From Neopestalotiopsis rosae (Eukaryota > Ascomycota > Sordariomycetes > Amphisphaeriales > Sporocadaceae): 21,604 nucleotides of DNA. The stretch covers positions 1 to 21,604 of the forward strand of contig JALGAS010000017.1 of NCBI GenBank assembly GCA_023078685.1. The letters run 5' to 3'. The notes beneath the pieces were generated by a model. That model had not been told where the DNA came from, searched no databases, and saw nothing but the letters and a program-made list of their open reading frames with translations. Made by a program: the position numbers and the translations under genes. The stretch's first letter is position 1. The number at the start of each line of letters is the position of its first letter. Shown here piece by piece: positions 7,170 through 15,880 of the stretch.

Positions 7170-9665
7170 ATGTCTACCGTCAGCAAGGACAGCGGCAGTA
7201 GCAAGAAAGGAAAGGAGACAACAAAGGCCACTCAGGAACAGACACCCCAAGAATCCCCCACTCAAGCTATGAGTATTGACTCCGATGGAGACGACGACTT
7301 CGAAGTCTCCAAGGAACAGTACGAAAGCATTCTTCGGGAAATCAAGCGACTCCAGCGAGAGGAGGATCGCAAGGCCAAACTCATTCAGGAACTCCAGGAT
7401 TCCAACACCGCTATGCGAGGAGCAGCCAACATCATCACCACGCCAATCCAGAAGACTGATGGGCTCAAGTTCAACACTCCCGCACCTTATGATGGAACGC
7501 CTGGAGGGCTCAAAGGATACCTTGCCCAAGTCCGCGCCTATCACTCCTTCCACATGGGAAGCTTCCAGAATGACCTTCAGAGGATCGTTCACGCAGCATC
7601 CTTCTTGAAAGGACGCGCCCTCGCGTGGTTCGAACCATACCTCTCTGAAGCAAGCGAACATGGATGGATGTTGAGCCAGTGCAAGGCAGAGACACAGAAG
7701 ATCTTCGGAACCTATGCCGGATTCGAAGAAGCACTCAAATCACTATTCCAAGATCCTGACGAGAAGAGACAAGCCGAACGAGAACTTGAGAACCTCAAGC
7801 AGAAAGCATCCGCGTCAGTATACACTGCAGAATTCAAGCGGATCACCGCTCGCATGGACTGCACCGACGACACACGCATCATGCTATACTATCAAGGTCT
7901 CAAGGAAGAAGTCAAGGATGAGATCAGTAGGATCTTGTACCTACCTACCGACTTCACCCAGTACGCGGAACTTGTGGTACGCATTGACAACCAACTATAC
8001 GCTCGACGGTCTGAAAAGAAACAAACCCCGAAATACCAGAGCCGTACCACCGCCAACATGGGAAGACCCCGACAAAACGGATATAACAACCGAAACCGCG
8101 ACTGGAAGAACAAGACGTCATACGGACAACACAGCGGACCCATGGACCTTGACGCTACCCAGCGAAAGGACAAATCCAAGGTCAAGTGCTACAACTGCGG
8201 GAAAATGGGACACTACGCGAGCGAGTGCAACCAACCAAAGAAACTGGGATTTAAACCAGTGCCAGAGGGCAAGAAGCAGATCTACAGCACCAAGCGAGAA
8301 GAAGTACCCCACGACTCTCTCTCCTGGACGGCGTGCTACGACGACGAATGTCGAACGCATAAATCCAGCAAGCGAGACAGTGGATGGTACCCCAAGCAAC
8401 CAAGAACCCTAGCCGCCGCGACGCGCCTGGGAAGGAATGTCCACATCGGATCAGAAGGACAACTGGTAGACAGCGATAGCGACACTATCGGCAGCGCTTC
8501 AGAGAACGAAGGCTACCACCAAGTCAGAGAAGCAGAACAACAGCTTCGACAGCAACAAACGACCCCATCTGTGGACGACACTAGCAGCGATGAGGAGGAT
8601 ACCTACGAACCCATGGACACCGACTACAAGGGAAGAAGGGAACTCATCACGAAACTAGAAACCTCCACTAGGGATGAACTCGAACGGGAATTCAGACAAA
8701 CCCGACGAATCGACACCAATGCCCAGTTTACTCTCTCTGCCGTGGAGATGTACGGCACGGGGCAACAACTAGCAGAAATCCTCCAGAAAACCACCGACAC
8801 CCCATGGGAGCAGAGAACCCCGGGAGCCAAATTTGGAGACGACCCCCGACTCAGCATCAAGCACCCTCAGCACCACCAGATCGCGTGGGTAGGATGCATC
8901 GACCCGGGATGCGACGAACACCTTGAAAACAAAACATCTCAAGGAGTATTCCCACTACGAATGGGAAAAGACGCCATTTGCTACCCCCATCTAGCTGAGC
9001 ACGCAGGAAAGGCAGAAGTAAGCTACTGCGACGCACGAGGATATGTCGTACTTGCTTTGCACCCTAGACCACCGCAGTGCTCGATCAACGAGAAAAAACC
9101 ATGGTGGACATGCCCACAGGATGACTGCATACGCCATATGCAAAACAAAGCAGAAGCATGGAAACGCATCAGAGACCTGAGAATATCAGGAAAGCTCAAG
9201 ATTGAACCAGTGGAAGAAACTTTCGATGTCCGGAACGTAATGAATACCACCCGGAAAGAACCTCCACAGCCACTCCGACACACGGTCACCATGATATCCG
9301 AAGAAACCAACGAACAAATCAAGAAGACATTCACATTACCCCAGCAACCAACGAAGGAAGAACCTTCGCAGAAAGAATTCAACGATAAACTAGCCCAGCT
9401 TGAGGCACGATATCAAGAGGAAGGACAAGAGAAGCCACCCTCTTGGGAACTTCGGATAGAAGCATTGAATGAGCTAGCAAGAGAGCTACGCTCACCCAGA
9501 CAAACCCCTGGAACGCAGGACGAAGACACAGGCGACGCACACTACCGCCAGAAGAGAAATGAGACCCGAGAACAAAGGGATCAACGGATACTCACCAGCG
9601 CCGAGAAGCGACGCGCCAACAGACGAATCAACAAGGATTCGGGAAACGACCTGGACCACTTTTAA
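7170..9665 (+). CDS. gag: Gag polyprotein (831 aa), copy B
   Basis: Structural protein forming the virus-like particle in the cytoplasm and packaging the RNA. The start ATG at 7170 is preceded by A at -3 and is 59 nt from the LTR. Seen in order: an acidic patch (38-45), a short coiled coil (about 46-78), a retrotransposon gag/capsid domain (about 110-275), a basic stretch (about 279-318) and a CCHC zinc knuckle (C340, C343, H348, C353). A roughly 475-residue extension follows, beyond what a typical chromovirus Gag carries. The extension has three copies of WxxCx4Cx2Hx3K (W386, W573, W645), a Ser/Asp/Glu-rich acidic section (about 430-490) and a basic C terminus. The stop at 9663-9665 follows a -1 slippery site by 15 nt. 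The role of the extension is unknown. Confidence 0.92.
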   Translation: MSTVSKDSGSSKKGKETTKATQEQTPQESPTQAMSIDSDGDDDFEVSKEQYESILREIKRLQREEDRKAKLIQELQDSNTAMRGAANIITTPIQKTDGLKFNTPAPYDGTPGGLKGYLAQVRAYHSFHMGSFQNDLQRIVHAASFLKGRALAWFEPYLSEASEHGWMLSQCKAETQKIFGTYAGFEEALKSLFQDPDEKRQAERELENLKQKASASVYTAEFKRITARMDCTDDTRIMLYYQGLKEEVKDEISRILYLPTDFTQYAELVVRIDNQLYARRSEKKQTPKYQSRTTANMGRPRQNGYNNRNRDWKNKTSYGQHSGPMDLDATQRKDKSKVKCYNCGKMGHYASECNQPKKLGFKPVPEGKKQIYSTKREEVPHDSLSWTACYDDECRTHKSSKRDSGWYPKQPRTLAAATRLGRNVHIGSEGQLVDSDSDTIGSASENEGYHQVREAEQQLRQQQTTPSVDDTSSDEEDTYEPMDTDYKGRRELITKLETSTRDELEREFRQTRRIDTNAQFTLSAVEMYGTGQQLAEILQKTTDTPWEQRTPGAKFGDDPRLSIKHPQHHQIAWVGCIDPGCDEHLENKTSQGVFPLRMGKDAICYPHLAEHAGKAEVSYCDARGYVVLALHPRPPQCSINEKKPWWTCPQDDCIRHMQNKAEAWKRIRDLRISGKLKIEPVEETFDVRNVMNTTRKEPPQPLRHTVTMISEETNEQIKKTFTLPQQPTKEEPSQKEFNDKLAQLEARYQEEGQEKPPSWELRIEALNELARELRSPRQTPGTQDEDTGDAHYRQKRNETREQRDQRILTSAEKRRANRRINKDSGNDLDHF

Positions 9666-9698
9666 AGAGGCAAAAGCGGTCCACCACAGAAAGGTCCA
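9641..9698 (+). promoter_or_regulatory. -1 ribosomal frameshift signal between gag and pol, copy B
   Basis: GGGAAAC at 9641-9647 is in the exact phase for simultaneous slippage, because the gag codons are GGA (9642-9644) and AAC (9645-9647). After a -1 slip the next codon is CGA at 9647, which is in the pol frame. That frame is open from 9563 onward. Downstream, TGGACC at 9652-9657 can pair with GGTCCA at 9678-9683 or at 9693-9698. This gives a 6-bp stem starting 4 nt after the heptamer, with a loop long enough for a pseudoknot. The heptamer is of the canonical X XXY YYZ type; the stimulatory structure is only a candidate. Confidence 0.7.
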
Positions 9699-12600
9699 TC
9701 TGTGCCACCAACGGCACCAAGCTACACGATCACCTAACGATCCCGATCAGGATCATGAACCAAGAAATACGAGCCCTGGTAGACACGGGAGCTCAAGGAA
9801 TTTTTATCTCCCCAAGAATCGTCAATAAACTTAAGGTACCATGGAAATGGAAGAAGACGCCCTACACACTCAACACTGTTGATGGACAACCTATATCTTA
9901 TGGAGATGGAATTGTTGACATGGAGACTGCGCATATTCAAGTCTACATCCAAGACCATAAGGAGGAACTCACGTGCGACATCACAGAAATCACGGACTAC
10001 GATGTAGTCCTAGGGATAACCTGGTTGAAGGAGAGCTGTCCCCGAGTGAACTGGAAAACAGGCCAATTCCAGTGGGATTTACCAGGAATAGAGTCAGCCC
10101 CTGAGGAGAGTTTGAAGAACAAACCCTCAAGCGACCCTGAGACACTTGGATTTTACCTTATGACCAAGCATGTCAAGCCGAAACTCGACACTGTAGTACC
10201 CGAAGAGTACCAAGAGTTCAGCGACCTGTTCAGCGGAGTGCTGAAAACAGGATTACCAAAGCACACAAGATACGACCATGAAATACCCCTCCAGGAAGGA
10301 AAGGAACCCCATTTCATGCCGACATACCCAGTAAAACCTCAGCATGAGGAAGCGTTGAAAGAATACCTCAACGACATGACCCAGAAAGGATGGATTACAG
10401 AATCCACCTCACCAGCAGGATACCCTATACTTTTCGTACCCAAGAAAAGCAAAGACGGGAAACCCAAATGGAGACCTTGCATCGACTATCGCAAGCTTAA
10501 CGATATCACGATCAAGAACCGATACCCCCTTCCTTTGATCAAGGACCTACGCGACAAGTTGCACGGAGCCAAGTGGTTTACGGCCCTAGACTTGCCCAAT
10601 GCGTACGGATTGATCAGAATTAAGGAAGGAGAAGAATGGAAGACCGCATTCCGTTGCAAATACGGACATTTCGAATACAAGGTTATGCCTTTCGGCCTAA
10701 CCAACGCACCAGCAAGTTTTCAAAACATGATCAACGATGTCCTTCGGGAATACCTCGACAAGTTCGTAGTAGTATATCTCGATGATATACTCATCTACTC
10801 CAAAGACCTCGAAGAACACAAGCAACATGTCAAAATAGTGTTACAGAAACTGCAGGACGCGAACCTGCTAGTCAACCCCGAGAAAAGCGAATTCCATAAG
10901 AAAGAAGTCACCTTCGTAGGATACGTCGTATCCCCCGGAGAAGTCAAAATGGAACCATCCAAGATTGCAGCAGTAAGAGACTGGCCTACCCCGAAAACGG
11001 TAACAGAAGTCAGATCCTTCTTAGGACTCGTAAACTTCTACCGAATGTTCATCAGGAACCTCGGAGGCATAGCCGCACCTCTCACGCACCTGACGAAAAA
11101 GGATGTACCCTTCATTTGGACAACCAAGGAACAAGAAACGTTCGAACAAATCAAGGAAGCCATTACGGATGAACCAGTAATGCGCATGGCAGACCCAGAA
11201 CGGGAGTTCGAAGTCGAGACAGATGCCTCGGACTACGCCATGGGTGGACAGCTCACACAAAAGGACGACAATGGGAAACCACACCCTGTCGCCTTCTACA
11301 GCAAGAAGTTCACCAAGGAACAACTCAACTACCAGATCCATGACAAGGAACTAATGGCAATTATCGAAGCCTTCAAGGAATGGAGACACTATCTTAGTGG
11401 AACCAACTACAAGGTCCAAGTCTACACCGATCACAAGAACCTCGCCTCGTTCACAACCAGCAAAGAACTCAACAAGCGACAAATCAGATGGGCAGAGTTC
11501 TTGGCAGACTTCAACTTCGAAATCAGCTATCGAAGAGGAACTGAAAACGGAAGAGCCGATGCGCTCAGCCGACGACCAGATCATTATCAGGATACGCCCA
11601 AGGAGGCACACACCCTTTTTACCATGGAAGAAAACGGGAAACTGGTCCCGACCATGAATCTCTATGCAACCATGAGCATAACCAACCATAACAGCTGGAC
11701 GGAACGCATGACTAAGTGCCCAGATCCAGATGACAACCTAGTAGGGAGACACGATCCCAGCCAACAGCACTATAACGGGAAGATCAAAATCAAGGAACCA
11801 CTACTCCAAGAGCTAATCAAAGATTACCACGAGTCACCGACTAGTGGACACCAAGGAGTGTTCAAGACAACCAAGCGAATCCAACAACACTTCGATTACC
11901 CACAGCTGCGGAAACACGTCAGCAACATCATCAAGGAATGCGATTTATGCAATAAGGCAAAATCAGCACGACACAAGCAATATGGACAGTTGCAACCCAT
12001 ACCGCCACCAGACAGAGCATGGAAATCTATCGCTCTAGACTTCATCGTGAAGCTACCACTATCAAGGGAACCCTTAACTGGAGTATTCTACGATAGCATC
12101 CTAGTATTCACCGAACGACTCACGAAGTACGCATACTTCCTCCCATACAAGGAAGCAAGTAACGCAGAAGAATTGGCATACACCTTCCTACGGACGATCG
12201 CCAGCAGACACGGATTACCAGACGAAATCATCTCCGATCGAGACAAGCTATTCACATCGAATTTCTGGAAATCACTCATCAGTCAGTTAGGATGCAATCA
12301 CAAGTTATCCACCGCCTTTCACCCACAAACCGATGGACAAACAGAACGAGCCAACCAAGTACTCGAAGAATACCTCAGATGCTATGTCAATCATCAGCAA
12401 GACAATTGGGTCACACTATTGCCACTTGCGGAGTTTGCATACAACAGTGCAGTACGAGAACCCACCGGAATGTCACCGTTCTACGCCAATTACGGCTTCG
12501 AACCCGACATCACCAAAGAACCAATCAGAGGAAAAGGACTTGCACCACACGCCATTCAGCGTGTAGACCAGCTCAAACACCTGCAAGCACAACTCCAGAA

Positions 12601-13129
12601 AGACCTTATCATGGCCCAAAGCAAGACCAAAGAAAGACATGATAGGAAGAAGATTGAGGGACCAATCTTTGCGGAGGGAGACAAAGTCTACCTTCTACGC
12701 AAGAACATCAAAACCAAGCGACCAAGCGACAAACTCGACTTCAAGAAACTCGGAGCATTCATAATCGAGAAGAAGATCTCGGATGTCAATTACCGTCTCA
12801 AGTTACCAAAAACTATGAGAAACCACCGAACCTTCCATATCTCATTGCTAGAGCCAGCACCAAAGAACGCTAAAGTCGACGAAACGCTAGAAACAGAACC
12901 CGATCAGCAAGAATACGTCGTTGAGGAAATCATCGACCATAAGAAAGTCGGACGGGGATACCAATTCCACGTTAAATGGAAAGACTACCCACCTGAGGAA
13001 AACACTTGGGAACCTAGGAAGCATGTTGAGGGCTGCGCCGCTCTTGACCAGTATCTCCGGTCTCAACAAGAGGACCAAGATCTACAAAATCACTTCCGAA
13101 ACCAAGTGAAGACCAATCCACCTCGTTAG
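9647..13129 (+). CDS. pol: Pol polyprotein (PR-RT-RNase H-IN-chromodomain), copy B
   Basis: Probably made as a Gag-Pol fusion of about 1986 residues by -1 frameshifting. An ATG at 9755 is not the likely start, since a protease strand (LTIPIRI) is encoded just before it. Numbering from that Met: protease DTGA (D10); RT with LDLPNAYG (D279) and YLDD (D343, D344); RNase H with D490, E532, D559, D602; integrase zinc finger H692-x6-H699-x29-C729-x2-C732 and DD35E core D762, D828, E864. A C-terminal chromodomain (about 1053-1105) has W1075 and Y1078 spaced from Y1054 as in the HP1 methyl-lysine cage. The enzymes copy the RNA and integrate the DNA; the chromodomain should direct integration to H3K9-methylated chromatin. 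No defect was seen. LDLPNAYG departs from the usual LDLRxAYN. Confidence 0.93.
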   Translation, partial: RPGPLLKRQKRSTTERSICATNGTKLHDHLTIPIRIMNQEIRALVDTGAQGIFISPRIVNKLKVPWKWKKTPYTLNTVDGQPISYGDGIVDMETAHIQVYIQDHKEELTCDITEITDYDVVLGITWLKESCPRVNWKTGQFQWDLPGIESAPEESLKNKPSSDPETLGFYLMTKHVKPKLDTVVPEEYQEFSDLFSGVLKTGLPKHTRYDHEIPLQEGKEPHFMPTYPVKPQHEEALKEYLNDMTQKGWITESTSPAGYPILFVPKKSKDGKPKWRPCIDYRKLNDITIKNRYPLPLIKDLRDKLHGAKWFTALDLPNAYGLIRIKEGEEWKTAFRCKYGHFEYKVMPFGLTNAPASFQNMINDVLREYLDKFVVVYLDDILIYSKDLEEHKQHVKIVLQKLQDANLLVNPEKSEFHKKEVTFVGYVVSPGEVKMEPSKIAAVRDWPTPKTVTEVRSFLGLVNFYRMFIRNLGGIAAPLTHLTKKDVPFIWTTKEQETFEQIKEAITDEPVMRMADPEREFEVETDASDYAMGGQLTQKDDNGKPHPVAFYSKKFTKEQLNYQIHDKELMAIIEAFKEWRHYLSGTNYKVQVYTDHKNLASFTTSKELNKRQIRWAEFLADFNFEISYRRGTENGRADALSRRPDHYQDTPKEAHTLFTMEENGKLVPTMNLYATMSITNHNSWTERMTKCPDPDDNLVGRHDPSQQHYNGKIKIKEPLLQELIKDYHESPTSGHQGVFKTTKRIQQHFDYPQLRKHVSNIIKECDLCNKAKSARHKQYGQLQPIPPPDRAWKSIALDFIVKLPLSREPLTGVFYDSILVFTERLTKYAYFLPYKEASNAEELAYTFLRTIASRHGLPDEIISDRDKLFTSNFWKSLISQLGCNHKLSTAFHPQTDGQTERANQVLEEYLRCYVNHQQDNWVTLLPLAEFAYNSAVREPTGMSPFYANYGFEPDITKEPIRGKGLAPHAIQRVDQLKHLQAQLQKDLIMAQSKTKERHDRKKIEGPIFAEGDKVYLLRKNIKTKRPSDKLDFKKLGAFIIEKKISDVNYRLKLPKTMRNHRTFHISLLEPAPKNAKVDETLETEPDQQEYVVEEIIDHKKVGRGYQFHVKWKDYPPEENTWEPRKHVEGCAALDQYLRSQQEDQDLQNHFRNQVKTNPPR

Positions 13130-13625
13130 AAACCCCCATAGACTGAAGGTCCTCCACCACGAAGTGCTCGTGGCTATCCAAGGCAGGCAACAGACCATCC
13201 TCCTTGTCCAGCTCCTCCATTCCTCGCTGGAACAACTCGGACCCCTTCGCCTTCGCACGAGCACGGATCTTTCGGATACGAGATAACCGACCAGCAGCAG
13301 CGGCTAAAGAAGACTGAAGTTCTGCCATCTTCTCGTGAAGAGCCAGCAGATCATCACTAGCTTCCTCTTCCTCCTTCTCCAACTTCTGTTGCTGATCCAA
13401 CACCTTTCGGAGAGAAGACGCTACCAGAACACCATCGCACTTCCGAGTCGGATGACGGATGCACTCCAGACATCGATTCGACCTTTCCTCCGACATGACG
13501 CAAGTCGTCTTATTTTTCCAGCAAGGCGTGCAAGGCATATCGGCAGCACGACCGTTCTTTTTCACAAATTCCAAAAGGTTTAAGCGCTCGAGTGTTTTAC
13601 GAGCAGGGACTGAAGGATCTGACAT
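13014..13625 (-). CDS. Antisense Zn(II)2Cys6-like coiled-coil protein (203 aa), copy B
   Basis: The ORF reads leftward from 13625 and ends inside the chromodomain coding region, overlapping pol by 116 nt. Residues 32-63 show C32-x2-C35-x6-C42-x9-C52-x2-C55-x7-C63, which fits the fungal binuclear zinc cluster spacing CX2CX6CX5-12CX2CX6-8C. Next comes a Leu/Glu-rich stretch (about 72-120) that reads as a coiled coil, a basic patch (RIRKIRARAKAK) and an acidic-hydrophobic tail. That order (cluster, linker, dimerisation coil, acidic region) is typical of fungal transcription factors. A nuclear DNA-binding role is inferred; sequence-specific contacts cannot be judged, and the loops are less basic than usual. 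It could instead be an RNA-binding or Gag-related protein. The 500-nt part outside pol has no other coding explanation. Confidence 0.65.
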   Translation of the reverse strand: MSDPSVPARKTLERLNLLEFVKKNGRAADMPCTPCWKNKTTCVMSEERSNRCLECIRHPTRKCDGVLVASSLRKVLDQQQKLEKEEEEASDDLLALHEKMAELQSSLAAAAGRLSRIRKIRARAKAKGSELFQRGMEELDKEDGLLPALDSHEHFVVEDLQSMGVSNEVDWSSLGFGSDFVDLGPLVETGDTGQERRSPQHAS

Positions 13626-13746
13626 GATGAGCACCCATCACAAGGAAAGCAAGAAGGGAAGGATATGGAAGGGAACTTAAGGGACACGGCACAGATGGGG
13701 ACGCGACCTACTTATGCGGCCTAAGTCTTTCGAGGACAAAAGACAT

Positions 13747-13757
13747 GGAGAAGGGAG
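13747..13757 (+). promoter_or_regulatory. Polypurine tract, copy B
   Basis: GGAGAAGGGAG, 4 nt upstream of the 3' LTR, is the likely primer for plus-strand synthesis. The region 13626-13746 between the antisense start and this tract holds the CT-rich (minus strand) leader and no ORF of note. Confidence 0.6.
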
Positions 13758-13761
13758 CTGA

Positions 13762-14273
13762 TGTTACGAACATGCACCCTTGCAGAAGGACAAACAACTG
13801 TGTTGGCGCTTAAGAAGGTATGCTGCGGGGCAGTGACCACGGCCCTGGCCAAAAGACCCAGCCACCCCCGCCAGCTGTCAACAAGTGTTGACAGGATCAT
13901 GGCCTTGGCAATGATCCATTGGCATGGATCACAAGGATCATTGTGATCCATAAGATCCAAGAACAAAGGGGATCATACTTGTTGGTATGATCCAAGCAAA
14001 CATCAGTGAGGGAATGAATGGATATATTAGGGAGGGATTTCCTACGGTTACATAGACAGTCATTACCTCAGTGATCAATCTAAGCATCTATCTTACCCAT
14101 AGGTGAAGCATTCAATACGCTTTGACGACTACACTTGTGAATCATTTCAGGACCACCATCTTCAGTTACTCATTGCTCAGTTCAGTATCTTGGCTAGCGT
14201 TCCCTGTTAGCATAAACCCCCAACACCTCTTATACTCAGGTTTATTCTAGAAACCCGTAGTATAGTCGTTACA
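13762..14273 (+). repeat. 3' LTR of copy B (512 bp)
   Basis: Reads as identical to the 5' LTR at 6599-7110. It would supply the RNA 3' end for element B, and any leftward promoter activity here could serve the antisense ORF. It is followed directly by the same copia-relic junction (TTCTTTTATATT) as the LTR of copy A. Confidence 0.95.
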
Positions 14274-14464
14274 TTCTTTTATATTTATATTATTAAGTAT
14301 CGATGCAAAACCTTAGGAGAGGATTTATAAAAATTAAATATTAAATTTATTAAAAAAATATTCGGAACTTTAGGGATATAAATTTAGTAATAATTTTCGT
14401 TAAATAATATATATAAAGCTTTAAATATTAATTTTAAAAGGTATTTAAAAAAACCGACCGATAA

Positions 14465-15880
14465 AAAAAGTATAAAAAGCTTATATTATTAATATAAATT
14501 TAAGCTTATAAATTTAATAAAAATAATTATTTTATTAAATTTAAAGCACGATTTATCGCTAAAGGAAATTTATAGGATATTAATATTAAAAGCATTTATG
14601 CTTCGATTTTAATAATAAAATTATTTAAAATTATAATAGCTATAATTATAAAATTTAATTTAAAATATAAATAATTCGATATAATAAAAGCATTTTTAAA
14701 TATATTATAAGGAAATATAAATTTTGCATTTTGCGAATTATTAAAAGGCTTTAAAACTTTAGGCAAATATTTGGAATTCCGGAAAGCTTTATACGGATTT
14801 AAAGATTTATTTTTTTAATATAAAAAATTTAGCAGCATATTATTATAGCTAAGGATAAAAGCTTTAAATAAAGAGCTTTATTTATTTTTTAATTTTAATA
14901 GGATTATTTTCCTTATTTTTTATATAAATAATATTTTAATTTTTTATAATAAGGAATATAAAAATATCGCAAATTAGCTTATTAAGTATATTAAAGGAAA
15001 ATATAAGCTTAAAATAAAAAAAAATATATTTTAGTTCCTAAATATCCGAATTATACGAAATCGTAAAAAAAATTATAATATTATTTTACGATGCTTATAT
15101 TAAAAAGATTTACGCTAAATTTAATATTAATAATAATTTATATTTTTTAGCTATTTTTTTATTTTGCGATTTAATACCTAAATTTAATAATTTTATAATT
15201 TAATAGGAAATTAAACGGTATTAAAAATTAATAAAATATATTTTATATACGGCGATTATTATCCGTTTAAATATCGCATATTTAATAGCGTTATTTTTTT
15301 ATTTCCTAATAAATCTTAATTTATATTATTTTAAATGCGGACTTTAAGTATTAAAATATTTATTTTTAATACGATATTTAAAAATTTAATATAAAGAAAA
15401 TACGGAAGTATAGGTTTTCCTAATCGCTAGCGATGCTTTTTTCGCTAATAATTTTAAATTTAGGAGGAGCTTTTAAAAATATATTATTATGCTTTTTAAA
15501 AAATTAATAATTTAAAAAGCCTTTAAATAAGCTATAATTATAATTAGCTTTATAAAAATAAAATTTTTTGCTTTATTTAAAATTAAAAAAAAAGCATAAT
15601 ATATAAGCGTTTTTATAAAGACTTTCGATTAAATTTAGGAAAATTATAAAATATTTATTATAATAATTAGTAAATTATCCGATTAATATTATATAAAGCT
15701 ATAAGAATTATTACTAAATTTCGTTATATCGATTTAAATAATATATAATTAAAATAAGAATATATAAAAGGATTATTTACGGTTTTATATTTCTAAACCG
15801 ATTATATATTAATAAATAATCTAATAAAATTATTTTTACGATAAAAATTTAAACGTTTCGTTACGTATTTAAATTTAAAA
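14465..15880 (+). pseudogene. Ty1/copia Pol relic (RT-RNase H), second copy
   Basis: Same relic as in spacer 1, with the mutated RT catalytic box YINN encoded at 14921-14932 and the RNase H landmark ASDAFFANN about 10,022 bp downstream of its spacer-1 counterpart. Small indels (a 2-A indel near 15590, a missing G near 15639, a missing TA near 15765) shift the phase at slightly different places from spacer 1. It shares the inactivating stops and missense changes, so the damage predates the duplication. Confidence 0.8.

Larger units (their letters stand above)
6599..14273 (+). mobile_element. Complete Ty3/gypsy chromovirus, copy B (7675 bp)
   Basis: The one complete element in the window: 5' LTR (6599-7110), a 59-nt leader with primer-binding site, gag, pol in the -1 frame, antisense ORF, polypurine tract and 3' LTR (13762-14273). 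The LTRs read as identical, both ORFs are intact and all catalytic motifs are present, so it appears autonomous and either young or recently homogenised. The bases flanking it are AAAAG on the left and TTCTT on the right, so there is no 5-bp target-site duplication. Order of domains and chromodomain place it in the chromoviruses; the self-priming signal suggests the Tf1/sushi group. Confidence 0.95.

Noticed and set aside
7044..7661. 205-codon minus-strand ORF opposite the gag start
   Set aside because: It has no domain pattern, runs into the LTR and mirrors gag codon use; likely a shadow, unlike the 3' antisense ORF, which mostly lies outside any sense gene and has a cysteine pattern.
7714..8412. 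232-codon + strand ORF overlapping gag in another frame
   Set aside because: The composition (Thr, Ser, Arg, Asn rich) is what a shifted reading of gag gives; no motif.
9661..9667. TTTAAAG as frameshift heptamer
   Set aside because: It overlaps the gag stop and is out of phase with the gag codons (TTT TAA), so tandem slippage could not use it; GGGAAAC upstream fits.
9755..13129. Pol as a separate protein starting at the ATG at 9755
   Set aside because: The frame is open back to 9563 and encodes a protease strand just before this Met; an in-phase slippery site joins it to gag.
6594..14278. Target-site duplication around element B
   Set aside because: The flanks are AAAAG and TTCTT, not a direct repeat. 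They are nearly reverse complements, which is expected by chance in A/T-rich sequence and is not an integration signature.
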